The position numbers and the translations under genes were made by a program. A stretch of 64,000 nt of DNA from Streptomyces harbinensis (GTDB lineage Bacteria; Actinomycetota; Actinomycetes; Streptomycetales; Streptomycetaceae). How positions within the stretch are numbered: the first letter of the stretch is position 1; each line of letters starts with the position of its first letter. This document shows, piece by piece, positions 15,471 through 23,674 of the stretch. The DNA is taken from contig NZ_FPAB01000005.1 in NCBI RefSeq assembly GCF_900116145.1, positions 310,001 to 374,000 on the forward strand, in the 5' to 3' direction. The notes under the pieces are model-generated. The model was not told the DNA's origin, did no database searches, and worked only from the letters and a program-made list of their open reading frames with translations.

Positions 15471-15508
15471 GTAACACCCGGGAAACATGACGGGAGCGGG
15501 CCCGTCAC
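15471..15508 (+). promoter_or_regulatory. GlnR-like box and overlapping hairpin upstream of nnaR
   Basis: GTAAC (15471-15475), six bases, then GAAAC (15482-15486) matches the streptomycete GlnR half-site pattern gTnAc-N6-GaAAc exactly. A weaker second pair (GGAGC, six bases, GTCAC) follows in the expected 22-base phase. The same stretch forms a stem TGACGGG/CCCGTCA (15488-15507) that could end narK transcripts. It lies 58 bases before the nnaR start. Confidence 0.6.
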
Positions 15509-15515
15509 CCGCCGT

Positions 15516-15539
15516 TGACAGGCTCGTGTGACAGGCTCG
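15516..15539 (+). repeat. Direct repeat TGACAGGCTCG, two copies
   Basis: Identical 11-mers at 15516-15526 and 15529-15539, 13 bases apart, just upstream of the nnaR start. They could be a tandem binding site or a small duplication. Confidence 0.7.
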
Positions 15540-15565
15540 AACCCCCGCCCCTTGGGAAGCACCAG

Positions 15566-16714
15566 ATGCAGCCAGACCCCCAGCCGATCGACCCCCTGGC
15601 CGGATTCACGGTCGGGGTCACCGCCGCCCGCCGGGCCGAGGAACTGATCGCCCTGCTGCGCCGGCGCGGCGCCGAGGTGGTGCACGCACCGGCGCTGCGG
15701 ATCGTCCCGCTCTCCGACGACGACGAACTGCTGCACGCCACCCGCGCGCTGACCGACGACCCGCCGGACGTGGTGATCGCCACCACCGCCATCGGCTTCC
15801 GCGGCTGGGTGGAGGCCGCCGACGGCTGGGGCATCGGCCAGGACCTGCTCACCACCCTCGGCCGCGCCGAACTCCTCGCCCGCGGCCCCAAAGTGCGCGG
15901 CGCCATCCGCGCCGCCGGACTGACCGAACAGTGGTCGCCCGCCTCCGAATCCATGGCCGAGGTCCTGGCCCGCCTGCTCGACGGCGGCGTCGACGGCCGC
16001 CGCATCGCACTCCAGCTGCACGGCGAGCCGCTGCCCGGCTTCATCGAGGCGCTGACCGAGGCGGGTGCCCGCGTGGTGGAGGTACCCGTCTACCGCTGGA
16101 TGCCGCCGCAGGACCTCGCCCCGGTGGACCGGCTGATCGACGTGACCCTGGCCGGCGGCCTGGACGCCCTCACCTTCACCAGCGCCCCGGCGGCGGCCTC
16201 CCTGCTGCGCCGGGCGGAGGAACGCGGCCTGGCCGAACCACTGCTGGCCGCCCTGCGCCGCGACGTCCTGGCCGCCTGCGTGGGCCCGGTCACCGCACTC
16301 CCGCTGGAATCCCGGGACATCCCCGTCCGGCACCCCGAACGCTTCCGGCTCGGCCCGCTGGTGCAGCTGCTGTGCACCGAACTCCCCGGCCGCGCCCGCA
16401 CCCTGCCGGTGGCCGGCCGGCGCCTTGAGGTACGCGGCCACGCCGCCGTCGTCGACGGCGCGCTGCGCCCCGTCCCACCGGCCGGCATGGCCCTGCTGCG
16501 CGCCCTCGCCCGGCGCCCCGGCTGGGTGGTCCCCCGCGGCGAACTCCTGCGCGCCCTCCCCGGCGCGGGCCGCGACGAACACGCGGTGGAGACGGCGATG
16601 GCCCGCCTGCGCACGGCACTCGGCGCCCCGACGATCATCCAGACGGTGGTCAAACGCGGCTACCGCCTGGCCCTCGACCCGACAACGGGGGAGGGCGGCA
16701 AGTACGCACCCTGA
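15566..16714 (+). CDS. nnaR: NnaR-like regulator: HemD-type domain fused to an OmpR-type winged helix
   Basis: 382 residues from the ATG at 15566 (GGGAAG 8 bases upstream; a TTG further upstream is less likely). N-terminal uroporphyrinogen-III-synthase fold, about 10-245 (GVTAARRAEELIALLRRRGAEV, TSAPAAASLLRR). C-terminal Trans_reg_C winged helix, about 285-375 (RRPGWVVPRGELLRALPG, VETAMARLRTALG, VVKRGYRL). This fusion is the layout of NnaR, which with GlnR controls nitrate/nitrite assimilation in S. coelicolor. The HemD part may sense a haem or sirohaem-type intermediate; this is inference. Confidence 0.88.
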   Translation: MQPDPQPIDPLAGFTVGVTAARRAEELIALLRRRGAEVVHAPALRIVPLSDDDELLHATRALTDDPPDVVIATTAIGFRGWVEAADGWGIGQDLLTTLGRAELLARGPKVRGAIRAAGLTEQWSPASESMAEVLARLLDGGVDGRRIALQLHGEPLPGFIEALTEAGARVVEVPVYRWMPPQDLAPVDRLIDVTLAGGLDALTFTSAPAAASLLRRAEERGLAEPLLAALRRDVLAACVGPVTALPLESRDIPVRHPERFRLGPLVQLLCTELPGRARTLPVAGRRLEVRGHAAVVDGALRPVPPAGMALLRALARRPGWVVPRGELLRALPGAGRDEHAVETAMARLRTALGAPTIIQTVVKRGYRLALDPTTGEGGKYAP

Positions 16715-16870
16715 CGGGGGCGAGGCGGCCGGCGCCGCGCCCGGGGCGGGCTGCTTGCGCGGTGACCGGTGCGGGGTTGCCATGGGACGGGCCGCCCGCA
16801 CTGTGACGGGAACGGGGCCGCCCGCACCGTGACCGGCTGCGTGCCGACTGCGTCGGCCCGGCCCGGGTCT

Positions 16871-16912
16871 GTCCCGCCGGGGAGGGCCCCTCCGGGCCCA
16901 CCCCGGCGGGAC
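16871..16912. terminator. Bidirectional terminator between nnaR and an MFS gene
   Basis: Perfect 12-base arms (16871-16882 and 16901-16912) have a loop that itself holds GGGCCC elements. It sits between two convergent stops, 6 bases from the MFS stop. Confidence 0.75.
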
Positions 16913-16917
16913 GCGGG

Positions 16918-18396
16918 TCAGCCGGTCGTTTCCCGGCCGTCAGCCCCTTCCCGTTCGCCCGCCGGTGCCGCCTCCGCTTCCGCTGCCGCAGGCGCCTCCG
17001 CTGCCGCCGGCAGGCGCATGCGCCGGGCCAGTACCGCACCCGTCACCAGCCCCGTCGTGGCCAGCGCGGTGGCCACCAGGAACGGATCGAACGTGTGCAG
17101 GGCCGGAGCGAACCCGATCCCGACGCACACGGTCACCCCGGCCGCGCCGCCCAGTTGGTCGGCCGCGCGCTGGACACCCGAGGCGATCCCCGCGTCGTCC
17201 TCCGTGACGCCGCTGACCGCCACGTACTGGAGCCCCACGATGCCGAACCCCATCCCGGCGGCGATCAGGAACATGGCCGGCACCAGCGCCGCCCCGCCCG
17301 CGTCCACGGCCGCCACCAGCGCGATCACCGCCATCGCCGCCCCGGTGAACCCGAGCCCGGCCAGCACGCACGCCCGCGCCCCCCAGCGCCCCAGCAGCCG
17401 GGGCACCAGCAGCGAACAGCCGATCAGCGCGACCGCCAGCGGCAGCATCATCAGCCCCGCACCCAGCGGGCCGTAGCCCAGCCGGTCCTGCAAGTACAGG
17501 GTGAACAGCAGGAACGAGGTGGACAGTCCGCCGCTCAGCAGCACCGTGGTCAGATTGGCCGTCACCCGGGTGCGGTGGGCGAAGAAGCGCAGCGGCACCA
17601 GCGGGTGCGCCGCCCGCGCCTCGACCCGGACGAACCCGGCCGCGGCGGCCACCGCCCCGGCCAGCGCGGCCACGACGACCCAGGCGGGGGTGCCCGGTTC
17701 GCCGGCCTCGACCACCCCGTACGCGAACAGCAGCGGGCAGGCCGTCAGCAGCAGCGCCCCCGGCACGTCCAGCGGCGCCGCGTTCCCGGCCGCCGGCCGG
17801 TCACCGCGGACCAGGAGGACGGTGGCCACCAGCACCACCAGGATGAACGGCACCGAGATGAGGAAGATCCACCGCCACCCCAGCCGGTCGGTGATCACCC
17901 CGGACAGCACGAACCCGAGGACGAGACCGCAACTGGCCACCGCCGCCCACACGCCGAGCGCCCGCGACCGGCGCGGACCCTCCGGGAACAGCAGGACGAT
18001 GGTCGCCATCGCGGCCGGCAGCGCGATGGCCTCGCCGGCGCCCTGCGCCAGACGCGCCACCACCAGCAGGGAGTAGCTGGGCGCCAGCCCGGCGAGCAGG
18101 GACGCGGCGCCGAACAGGGAGGTGCCGAGCAGCAGAACCTGCCGCCGCCCGAGCAGGTCACCCAGCCGGCCGCCGAGCATCAGCATGCCGCCGCCGGTGA
18201 CCGTGTAGCCGACCACGACCCAGGTCAGCGTGTGCCCGTCGACGCCGAACTCGGCGCCGATCGAGGGCAGGGCGACGTTGACGACGGTCACGTCGACCGC
18301 GATGAAGAACTGCAACAGGGACATCGCGCACAGCACCAGCCATGCGCGAGAGGGGGACGGGCCGTGCCCGCGTGAGATGTGGATGTCCGATGACAT
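16918..18396 (-). CDS. MFS multidrug exporter, DHA2 (14-span) type
   Basis: 492 residues. The first helix ends in the IAVDVTVVNVALPSIG signature of the EmrB/QacA (DHA2) family; motif A is GGRLGDLLGRRQ and motif C is GLVLGFVLSGVI. The C-terminal tail is Ala/Glu-rich. It should exchange protons for a hydrophobic drug. The start ATG is preceded by GGAG and, directly before that, a 9-bp hairpin; a short Cys-containing leader ORF lies 110 bases upstream. No dedicated regulator gene is adjacent, so control in the leader is possible. Confidence 0.85.
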   Translation of the reverse strand: MSSDIHISRGHGPSPSRAWLVLCAMSLLQFFIAVDVTVVNVALPSIGAEFGVDGHTLTWVVVGYTVTGGGMLMLGGRLGDLLGRRQVLLLGTSLFGAASLLAGLAPSYSLLVVARLAQGAGEAIALPAAMATIVLLFPEGPRRSRALGVWAAVASCGLVLGFVLSGVITDRLGWRWIFLISVPFILVVLVATVLLVRGDRPAAGNAAPLDVPGALLLTACPLLFAYGVVEAGEPGTPAWVVVAALAGAVAAAAGFVRVEARAAHPLVPLRFFAHRTRVTANLTTVLLSGGLSTSFLLFTLYLQDRLGYGPLGAGLMMLPLAVALIGCSLLVPRLLGRWGARACVLAGLGFTGAAMAVIALVAAVDAGGAALVPAMFLIAAGMGFGIVGLQYVAVSGVTEDDAGIASGVQRAADQLGGAAGVTVCVGIGFAPALHTFDPFLVATALATTGLVTGAVLARRMRLPAAAEAPAAAEAEAAPAGEREGADGRETTG

Positions 18397-18408
18397 CGGG
18401 TGCTCCGT

Positions 18409-18430
18409 TGCTCAGAGGAAGCTCTGAGCA
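18409..18430 (-). promoter_or_regulatory. 9-bp hairpin or operator abutting the exporter ribosome site
   Basis: TGCTCAGAG and CTCTGAGCA pair perfectly around GAAG. The element sits immediately upstream of the GGAG ribosome site (18402-18405) of the DHA2 exporter. As RNA it could modulate initiation; as DNA it is a good repressor operator. There is no T-tract. Confidence 0.6.
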
Positions 18431-18505
18431 GCACGAACGTGCCGCTCCGGTCGGGATGACGAAGCGGTGGGACGTTCAGGTGGTGTGTGAGTCGAACGCC
18501 CGCCG

Positions 18506-18562
18506 CTAGCGGGACGTCCTGGTCACCGCGGCGCAGGCAGCCGCACACGAAGCTCCGGACAT
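18506..18562 (-). CDS. Possible leaderless 18-residue leader peptide (two Cys)
   Basis: Reads MSGASCAAACAAVTRTSR. A -10-like TATCGT ends 7 bases before the ATG, so the RNA may start at the start codon. The stop is 110 bases before the exporter start, and the 9-bp hairpin lies between. The arrangement resembles leader-peptide attenuators of resistance or sulfur genes in actinobacteria, but the frame is short enough to be chance. Confidence 0.3.
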   Translation of the reverse strand: MSGASCAAACAAVTRTSR

Positions 18563-18588
18563 GCGGAAAACGATAACAGGGGGCCGGG

Positions 18589-18624
18589 GCGGGAAGGCGG
18601 GAAGCCGGCAATGCGGGAAGGCGG
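18589..18624. repeat. Direct repeat GCGGGAAGGCGG
   Basis: Two identical 12-mers at 18589-18600 and 18613-18624 (period 24) in the divergent intergenic region. Confidence 0.7.
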
Positions 18625-18734
18625 CAATGTGGCGGGGGCTTCCGGGGATGTATCCATTCTGCCGAGAGAGCGGCCCCGCTGTCACCCTCCCACAAGATGA
18701 TCTTCGCGCCCGATTCCCGTCCTAGCGTGGGGGC

Positions 18735-19244
18735 ATGCCCCACACGACGGAAGAACTGGCGGCGGAGCTTTCCGCCATGGCCGAAGAGGACCACCGCACC
18801 GCCCCGCTCGGCCTCAGCGAGGACCCGGCCGAACGCCTGCGCTGGCACCGGCTGACGGCCCGGCACGGCGACCGGCTGAACGCGATCATGGACGAGTACG
18901 GCTGGCCCACCGCCGACCGGTTCGGCGCGGACGCCGCTCGCGCCGCCTGGCTGATCGCGCAGCACGCCGACCGGCAACTGGACGTCCAGCGCCGCGCCGT
19001 ACGGCTGCTGGAGGCGGCGGCCGCCGACGGCCGGGCGAGCGCCCGGGACCTGGCGTTCCTGCGCGACCGCACCCTGGTGAACGAGGGCCGTGAGCAGATC
19101 TTCGGCACCCAGATCGGCGGCGTCCGGGACGGCGCCCCGGTGCCGTGGCCGATCGAGGACCCGGCCGGTCTGGACGCCCGCCGCGCGGCGGCCGGGATCG
19201 AGCCGTTCGCGGCGTACACCGCCCGGCACACGCCGGGCGCGTAA
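18735..19244 (+). CDS. DUF6624-like protein
   Basis: 169 residues. The pattern MDEYGWPTADRFGADAARAAWLIAQHADRQLDVQRRAVRLL is typical of the DUF6624 group (GWP, QHAD, then a second helical repeat with FLRDR). It is soluble, helical and of unknown function. The start at 18735 is probably leaderless (TAGCGT 6 bases upstream). It lies upstream of a frameshifted caspase-like gene and is not clearly co-transcribed with it. Confidence 0.65.
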   Translation: MPHTTEELAAELSAMAEEDHRTAPLGLSEDPAERLRWHRLTARHGDRLNAIMDEYGWPTADRFGADAARAAWLIAQHADRQLDVQRRAVRLLEAAAADGRASARDLAFLRDRTLVNEGREQIFGTQIGGVRDGAPVPWPIEDPAGLDARRAAAGIEPFAAYTARHTPGA

Positions 19245-19326
19245 CCCCGCTCCTGATCCCCGCATCCCCGAGCCGCAGAACGGGGGAGGTCAGGGAACAG
19301 GGATCGGGTGAGGGGAGTCCGTCCGG

Positions 19327-20028
19327 ATGTTCGCCGCCACTGCCGATGCGGTGGCGATCCGCCGAGTACGGCGCCGACGTCAGGCTGCTGCCCGTCGGAT
19401 CTCCGCGTCATCTCGCCGATGTGCTGAACGGCACGCTGAGCCGGGCCGATCACCTGGTGCTCTGCTGCCACGGCGACGAGCGGGGCATCCTGCTGGACGA
19501 ACTCGCCCCGACATCGCGGCACACCAGCCGCTCAACGGGGTGCTCACTCCCGCGATCACCGCCGGACTGGTGGGGCGGCTGGACAAGCCGGTGGTGCTCT
19601 CCACCGGCTGCCTGACGGGAAGCGACGCGACGGCGCGCGGCTTTCTCGACGCGGGCTGCTCCGCGTACATCGCACCGCAGGGTTACCCGGACGGTACGGC
19701 CGCTTTTGCCTTCGCCGCCGCCTTCTCCTACCGGACGTTGGCCCTCGGCACGCCGCTGACCGGCGCGGTCGCCACGGCCAGGGCGCTGGGCGGGGACACG
19801 GACATGTTCCGGCTGTGGCACTCACGCGTCCGGGGGACACCGGGTCCGGGACCGGGCTCGGGTCCCGGTCCGGGTCCGGGGCGCAGCGCAGCCGCGGACC
19901 GCCGTACCGTACGCGGCCGGAACGCCGCGCACCACGGCACCGCACGCCGGTACGAACGGGACGGTTCTCAGCCGTCCCGGCGGCTGTCCCGTGTCACCGG
20001 CAGCGGGCGGAAACCGGCCGCCGTATAG
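19327..20028 (+). pseudogene. Caspase/CHAT-like His-Cys protein gene with two compensating frameshifts
   Basis: Starts MFAATADAVAIR. Similarity then jumps at about 19361-19364 to the +1 frame (EYGADVRLLPVGS, DHLVLCCHGDERG, LLDELAP) and back at about 19505-19510 to the original frame (DIAAHQPLNGVL, KPVVLSTGCLTG, AAYIAPQG-like, DTDMFRLW). Joined, this is a protein of about 175-180 residues with a CHG histidine and an STGC cysteine, the dyad of caspase-fold (CD clan) peptidases. The second lesion is in a C run (GCCCCG) and looks like a lost C. Past FRLW the open frame reads Gly-Pro repeats and runs into the convergent GNAT gene. It is either truly broken or a sequencing error. Confidence 0.65.
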
Positions 20029-20834
20029 GTCGCGACGGCGGCGGTGTTGGCGGTGGGTGTGCAGACGAACGCGCTGGAGGCGCCCAGCGCGCGCAGCGCT
20101 GCCGCCGCGGCGAGGGTGATCGCCCGCCCGTGGCCGCGCCGGCGGTGGTCCCGGTGCACCCCCATCGGTTCGAGCAGTCCGGGGCGGCCGGGGCCGGCCG
20201 ACCAGACCGTCACCGCGGCGACGGCCGTGCCGCCCTCGTCGTACGCGACCAGGCACCGGCCGTCGGCGTACGCCGGCCCGGCCGCCATCGCCCGCCAGCG
20301 CGCCTCGGTGAAGGTGGAGACCTCGAACGCGGCCCGCTGGACGGCGGTCCGCTCGCCCACCCGTTCCGGGCCCGCCACCTCGATCCGCAGACCGGGGTCC
20401 GGCACCGGCGCGGTGAGGTCGCGGCGCAGCGGCGTCCACGGCTCGTCGCGGTGCCAGCCGCGTTCGGCCAGCGCCGCGTGCACCAGGGTGCTCTCCGGCG
20501 CCTCGACGGCTGCCGGCCCGGCGCCGAGCACGCCGCGTTCCGGGTCGGCCAGGTCATCGGCCAGCCGCCGCGCCAACTCCGCGTCGCCATGGGCGTCCGG
20601 GGCGAGGGTCATCCGGAACAGCCGGGGCCCGTCCAGCAGTCCGAGGGCGATGATCCGCCCGTCCCGGTGCCAGGTCCGCACCGCGCCGGCCGTCGCGGGG
20701 GCGCCGAACCGCCAGAACCAGCCCAGGTCGCCCGGGTGCAGCTGCGGCGGCGCGGCGTCGTCCTGCCACTGCCGCAGCACGTCCGGCACGCCGCCCAGTT
20801 CGTCGACTCCCGGGGTGCGCAAGGTGATGGGCAT
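19968..20834 (-). CDS. Tandem-domain GNAT acetyltransferase
   Basis: 288 residues from the ATG at 20834 (a frame 12 codons longer is less likely). The C-terminal half has the acetyl-CoA loop VHRDHRRRGHGRAI and CTPTANTAAVATYTAAGF. The N-terminal half (RQWQDDAAPPQLHPGDLGWFWRFG ... ARRLADDLADPE) looks like a degenerate GNAT-related domain, as in double GNAT proteins. The substrate is unknown. Its 3' end overlaps the disrupted caspase-like frame by 61 bases, suggesting that the real end of that gene is earlier. Confidence 0.8.
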   Translation of the reverse strand: MPITLRTPGVDELGGVPDVLRQWQDDAAPPQLHPGDLGWFWRFGAPATAGAVRTWHRDGRIIALGLLDGPRLFRMTLAPDAHGDAELARRLADDLADPERGVLGAGPAAVEAPESTLVHAALAERGWHRDEPWTPLRRDLTAPVPDPGLRIEVAGPERVGERTAVQRAAFEVSTFTEARWRAMAAGPAYADGRCLVAYDEGGTAVAAVTVWSAGPGRPGLLEPMGVHRDHRRRGHGRAITLAAAAALRALGASSAFVCTPTANTAAVATYTAAGFRPLPVTRDSRRDG

Positions 20835-20916
20835 GCGCCGAGTACACCCCGGCGCGCGGGTGGCGCGCACCCGGTTTTGCGCGCCGTGCCGCCGGCCGGG
20901 CGGCTACCGTGGAGCG

Positions 20917-21192
20917 GTGACGTGGAGTGAGGCCGAGTACCTCGACCACCTGCGGTCCGAACGGCGCGCCTACGCCTGGGTGATGCGGCGCCACGGGGGA
21001 CTGACGGCGGCGGACGCCGAGCGGGCCGCGCTGGAGGCGTACCCGTACGGGCCGGCCGACGCCCCGTACCGCTGGCTCGTCTTCCACGACGAAGCCTGGC
21101 ACTGGGCGATGCTGACGATCCACGGTGACCGGTACTGGGCGCACCATCCGGAACTCGCCCGGCCCACGGAGGAGTACCGGGCACGGGAGTGA
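20917..21192 (+). CDS. Small conserved protein of unknown function
   Basis: 91 residues from the GTG at 20917, which follows a -10-like TACCGT by 6 bases (probably leaderless). It reads as a compact aromatic-rich protein (WSEAEYLDHLRSERRAYAWVM, YRWLVFHDEAWHWAMLTIHG). No domain is recognised. Coding bias is strong, and it is divergent from the GNAT gene with 82 bases between. Confidence 0.6.
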   Translation: MTWSEAEYLDHLRSERRAYAWVMRRHGGLTAADAERAALEAYPYGPADAPYRWLVFHDEAWHWAMLTIHGDRYWAHHPELARPTEEYRARE

Positions 21193-21315
21193 GCGCGGCG
21201 CCGGACGGGTGGTGACCGGGCGGTACGGGAGAGGGTCAATGGCCGCGGGCCTTGCCCGGGCTCGCGCGGGGGAGAGCCGCGGTGGCCGGGTGCCGCACGG
21301 CGGCAGCGGGACGAC

Positions 21316-21693
21316 TCAGGAGGTGATCGGCTCGATCTCCCCCGCGAAGACGATGATCTGGTCGATGAGGCTCCGTTGCAGGTGGACGACATCCGTTCCC
21401 GCCAGGCGGGGGCCGCCATCGGGCGTGGTGAAGACCCACTGGTAGCGGGCCCATTCGTCGGGCATGTCCACCGCTGAGCAGCGCACCATCGTGCCGGCGC
21501 CCGCCGGGTGGTGCCGGATGTCCAGGACGAACCGCTCGACCGCCCCGATGCCTTCGCTGCGGCCCAACGGCCCCCAGAGGACCACGTCCGTGGTCAGGGC
21601 CTGGGAGAGCAGGGCAGTCACATAGCTGTCGTCCGAGGTGTTGAACGCCGAGATGAATGTGTCGATCGCGGAGCGTGCGGTCTCTTCCTGCAT
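21316..21693 (-). CDS. SnoaL-like / NTF2-fold protein
   Basis: 125 residues. The N-terminal helix is AIDTFISAFNTSDDSYVTALLSQ, followed by strands with the WGPLGRSEGIGAVERFV turn typical of SnoaL_2. The single-domain length fits the family. It lies alone between a small hypothetical gene and a TetR regulator, and no enzymatic role can be assigned. The upstream interval has an AT-richer stretch (TAATACC) that may hold its promoter. Confidence 0.7.
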   Translation of the reverse strand: MQEETARSAIDTFISAFNTSDDSYVTALLSQALTTDVVLWGPLGRSEGIGAVERFVLDIRHHPAGAGTMVRCSAVDMPDEWARYQWVFTTPDGGPRLAGTDVVHLQRSLIDQIIVFAGEIEPITS

Positions 21694-21748
21694 GTCCCAG
21701 TAATACCAGCCGTGTCACGTGTGCTCGGTTCCGTGAGACACCTTCCGG

Positions 21749-22450
21749 TCACGGCGCACCTTTCCGGTCACCGCGCCGGCTGTCGTGCCCGTTGTCGTGA
21801 CGGCTGTCGTGCCGGCTGTCGCGCGCGGGGGCGGCCTGCGGGCCGTGCACCAGGCGTTCGATCAGGGTCTGCCAGGCGTCGCCGAAGAAGCCGGCGGCAC
21901 CCGGGTCCAGCGGGGCCTCGCCCTCGGGCCGGCTCAGGTACAGCACCAGCGGACCCTCCAGGGCGGCGGTGAGCTGGACGGTGACGGCGTCCAGGTGCGG
22001 CATCGGCGCGGCCTGGAGCAGCAGCATGCGCAGGTGCAGCTGGGTGAGCGAGGCGCCGGAGGCGGGGACGGGACGGTTGCGGTCGAGGCCGGCGCGGGCG
22101 ATGGCCTGGTGGTCGAGGAGGAAGGCGGTACGGGCGCGGCCGTAGGCGATGAGGCGTTCGACGGGCTCCGCGCCCGGGCCGAGCGGCGGCGGGCCGGACA
22201 GCACCTGCTCCTGGAAGCGCCGTTCGTCCGCGTCCAGCAGGGCCCGGAAGATGCCGGCCCGGGTGCCGAAGCGGCGGAAGACGGTGCCTTTGCCGAGCCC
22301 GGCGCGCTCGGCGAGCCCGTCCATCGTCACCTTGTCCACGCCTTCGGCGGCGATCATCTCGCGGGCGGTGCGCAGCAGGTGCTCGCGGTTGCGCACGGCG
22401 TCGGCGCGCTCGGGGCGCGGGGTGCCGAAGGGGACGAGGAAGGGATCCAC
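21749..22450 (-). CDS. TetR-family repressor, divergent from an azoreductase
   Basis: 233 residues from the GTG at 22450 (a TTG at 22459 is the alternative). The GTG follows a -10-like TAGATT by 7 bases. HTH at about 35-60 (LAERAGLGKGTVFRRF). The C-terminal tail has a repeated RHDSRHDNGHDSRR pattern encoded by TGTCGTG-containing repeats (about 21779-21826), outside the normal fold. It is divergent from an FMN-dependent azoreductase gene 134 bases away and is probably its repressor, sensing quinones or electrophiles. Confidence 0.85.
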   Translation of the reverse strand: MDPFLVPFGTPRPERADAVRNREHLLRTAREMIAAEGVDKVTMDGLAERAGLGKGTVFRRFGTRAGIFRALLDADERRFQEQVLSGPPPLGPGAEPVERLIAYGRARTAFLLDHQAIARAGLDRNRPVPASGASLTQLHLRMLLLQAAPMPHLDAVTVQLTAALEGPLVLYLSRPEGEAPLDPGAAGFFGDAWQTLIERLVHGPQAAPARDSRHDSRHDNGHDSRRGDRKGAP

Positions 22451-22584
22451 GGGCTCCAATCTACCGGCCGCGCTGCGAAACGGGGTAAAGTCCGCTTAGG
22501 CTGTCCGTGCGGCGGTGCCACCGTCGCCATCGCCCGCGCACGGCCACATCCGCGTACCGCCCGTCCGACCCGAGGAAGCCCGCC

Positions 22585-23217
22585 ATGAACCTGTTCCGCC
22601 TGGACGCCAGCATCCTGCCCGCCACCTCCGCCAGCGCGGAGATCGCCGACATCGCCGAAGCGGAGTGGGCCGCCGCCCACCCCGGCGGCACCGTGACCCG
22701 CCGCCACCTGGGCACCGACGCGCTGCCCGCCGACGCCTGGGCCCTGGCCACCACCGGTGGCGGCACCCCCGACCCGGACCGCACCCCGGCCCAGCGCGAG
22801 GCGCTGGCGCTCGGCGCGACCCTGGCGGACGAACTGCGCACCGCCGACGCCGCGATCCTGGCCGTCCCGCTGTACAACTACGGCGTCTCGCAGCACTTCA
22901 AGACCTGGGTCGACCTCGTCATCGCGGGCGCCGGCCCCACCACGCCGCTGCTGAAGGGCACCCCGACCGTGCTCGTCACCACGCTGGGCGGCGGCTACGG
23001 GCCCGGCACCCCGCGCGAGGGCTGGGACCACTCCACGCCGTACCTGGAGCGGGTGCTGGGCGACATCTGGGAGGCCGACCTGACGGTCGTCAAGCGCGAA
23101 CTGACGCTGGCCGCCGTCAACCCCGCGATGGAGTCCCTGCGCGACCTCGCCGCCGAACACCACACCCGGGCCCGCGAAGCGGCCCGCGAGGCGGGCCGGG
23201 TCCTGGCCAAGCACTGA
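22585..23217 (+). CDS. FMN-dependent NADH azoreductase / quinone reductase (AzoR type)
   Basis: 210 residues, flavodoxin_2 fold. The N-terminal phosphate loop is LDASILPATSASAEIAD; the FMN/active-site segment VPLYNYGVSQHFKTWVDLV is diagnostic of AzoR. A further loop is TTLGGGYGPG. It reduces quinones and azo compounds with two electrons from NAD(P)H, protecting against electrophile stress. GAGGAA lies 8 bases before the ATG. The divergent TetR gene probably controls it. Confidence 0.9.
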   Translation: MNLFRLDASILPATSASAEIADIAEAEWAAAHPGGTVTRRHLGTDALPADAWALATTGGGTPDPDRTPAQREALALGATLADELRTADAAILAVPLYNYGVSQHFKTWVDLVIAGAGPTTPLLKGTPTVLVTTLGGGYGPGTPREGWDHSTPYLERVLGDIWEADLTVVKRELTLAAVNPAMESLRDLAAEHHTRAREAAREAGRVLAKH

Positions 23218-23674
23218 GGGCTGGCGCCCGTCCCGCAGGGGGCGACCTCCGACGGGACGTGACCGCCTCGCTTCCCGCGCACCGTGACCGTGCCGATGGC
23301 GGGGGAGGGCCCGGGGCGGAGGCCGTACCCCCTCCCCGCGAGGAACGACGGCCGGCGGCCCGCCGGGCACGGCGCACCACCGATGGACCGGGACCTCCAG
23401 TCCACGCCGCCGGTGGCGGACGCGGCGCCGCCCGGGGATCGGTGGTCACGTGCCCCCCTGCCTCCCCGTTGGTGACGGCGGAGTGCGGGGCCGCGACGGG
23501 GACGCGGCGGACGGGCCGGCCCTGCCTGCACCAGGGCCGCGCCACGCCCCGCGCCCGGCCGATGTCCGTGGCGGCTCGTATCCGCCTCCGCCACGGCCTG
23601 CCGTGCCCGCCCGGGTCGGGAACCGCCGTCCCCGCCCGGGCCTCAACCCCCGGGGGGCCTCAGCCCCCGGCCCC
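23218..23674. other. 457-base intergenic region, no gene recognised
   Basis: It lies between the convergent azoreductase and MFS genes. Several open frames cross it because of GC content, but none shows protein-like composition or a ribosome site. Apart from the hairpin next to the MFS stop I see nothing definite. It may be a decayed gene remnant. Confidence 0.6.
23650..23670 (-). terminator. Hairpin after the MFS gene
   Basis: CCGGGGG (23650-23656) pairs with CCCCCGG (23664-23670), 5 bases past the MFS stop on the minus strand. Confidence 0.55.

Larger units (their letters stand above)
18397..18734. other. 338-base divergent intergenic region
   Basis: It lies between the DHA2 exporter and the DUF6624 gene. 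It contains the leader ORF and hairpin described separately, a palindrome CCGCTAGCGG near 18504-18513, a direct repeat, and a -10-like TAGCGT (18723-18728) ending 6 bases before the DUF6624 ATG. No tRNA or larger gene is seen. Confidence 0.7.

Noticed and set aside
18540..18580. Zur-like site GGAAAACGATAACA near the exporter leader
   Set aside because: Only one half resembles the Zur consensus and no zinc-related gene is adjacent.
23284..23475. Small frame in the azoreductase-MFS gap
   Set aside because: No homology-like pattern; competing frames are equally open.
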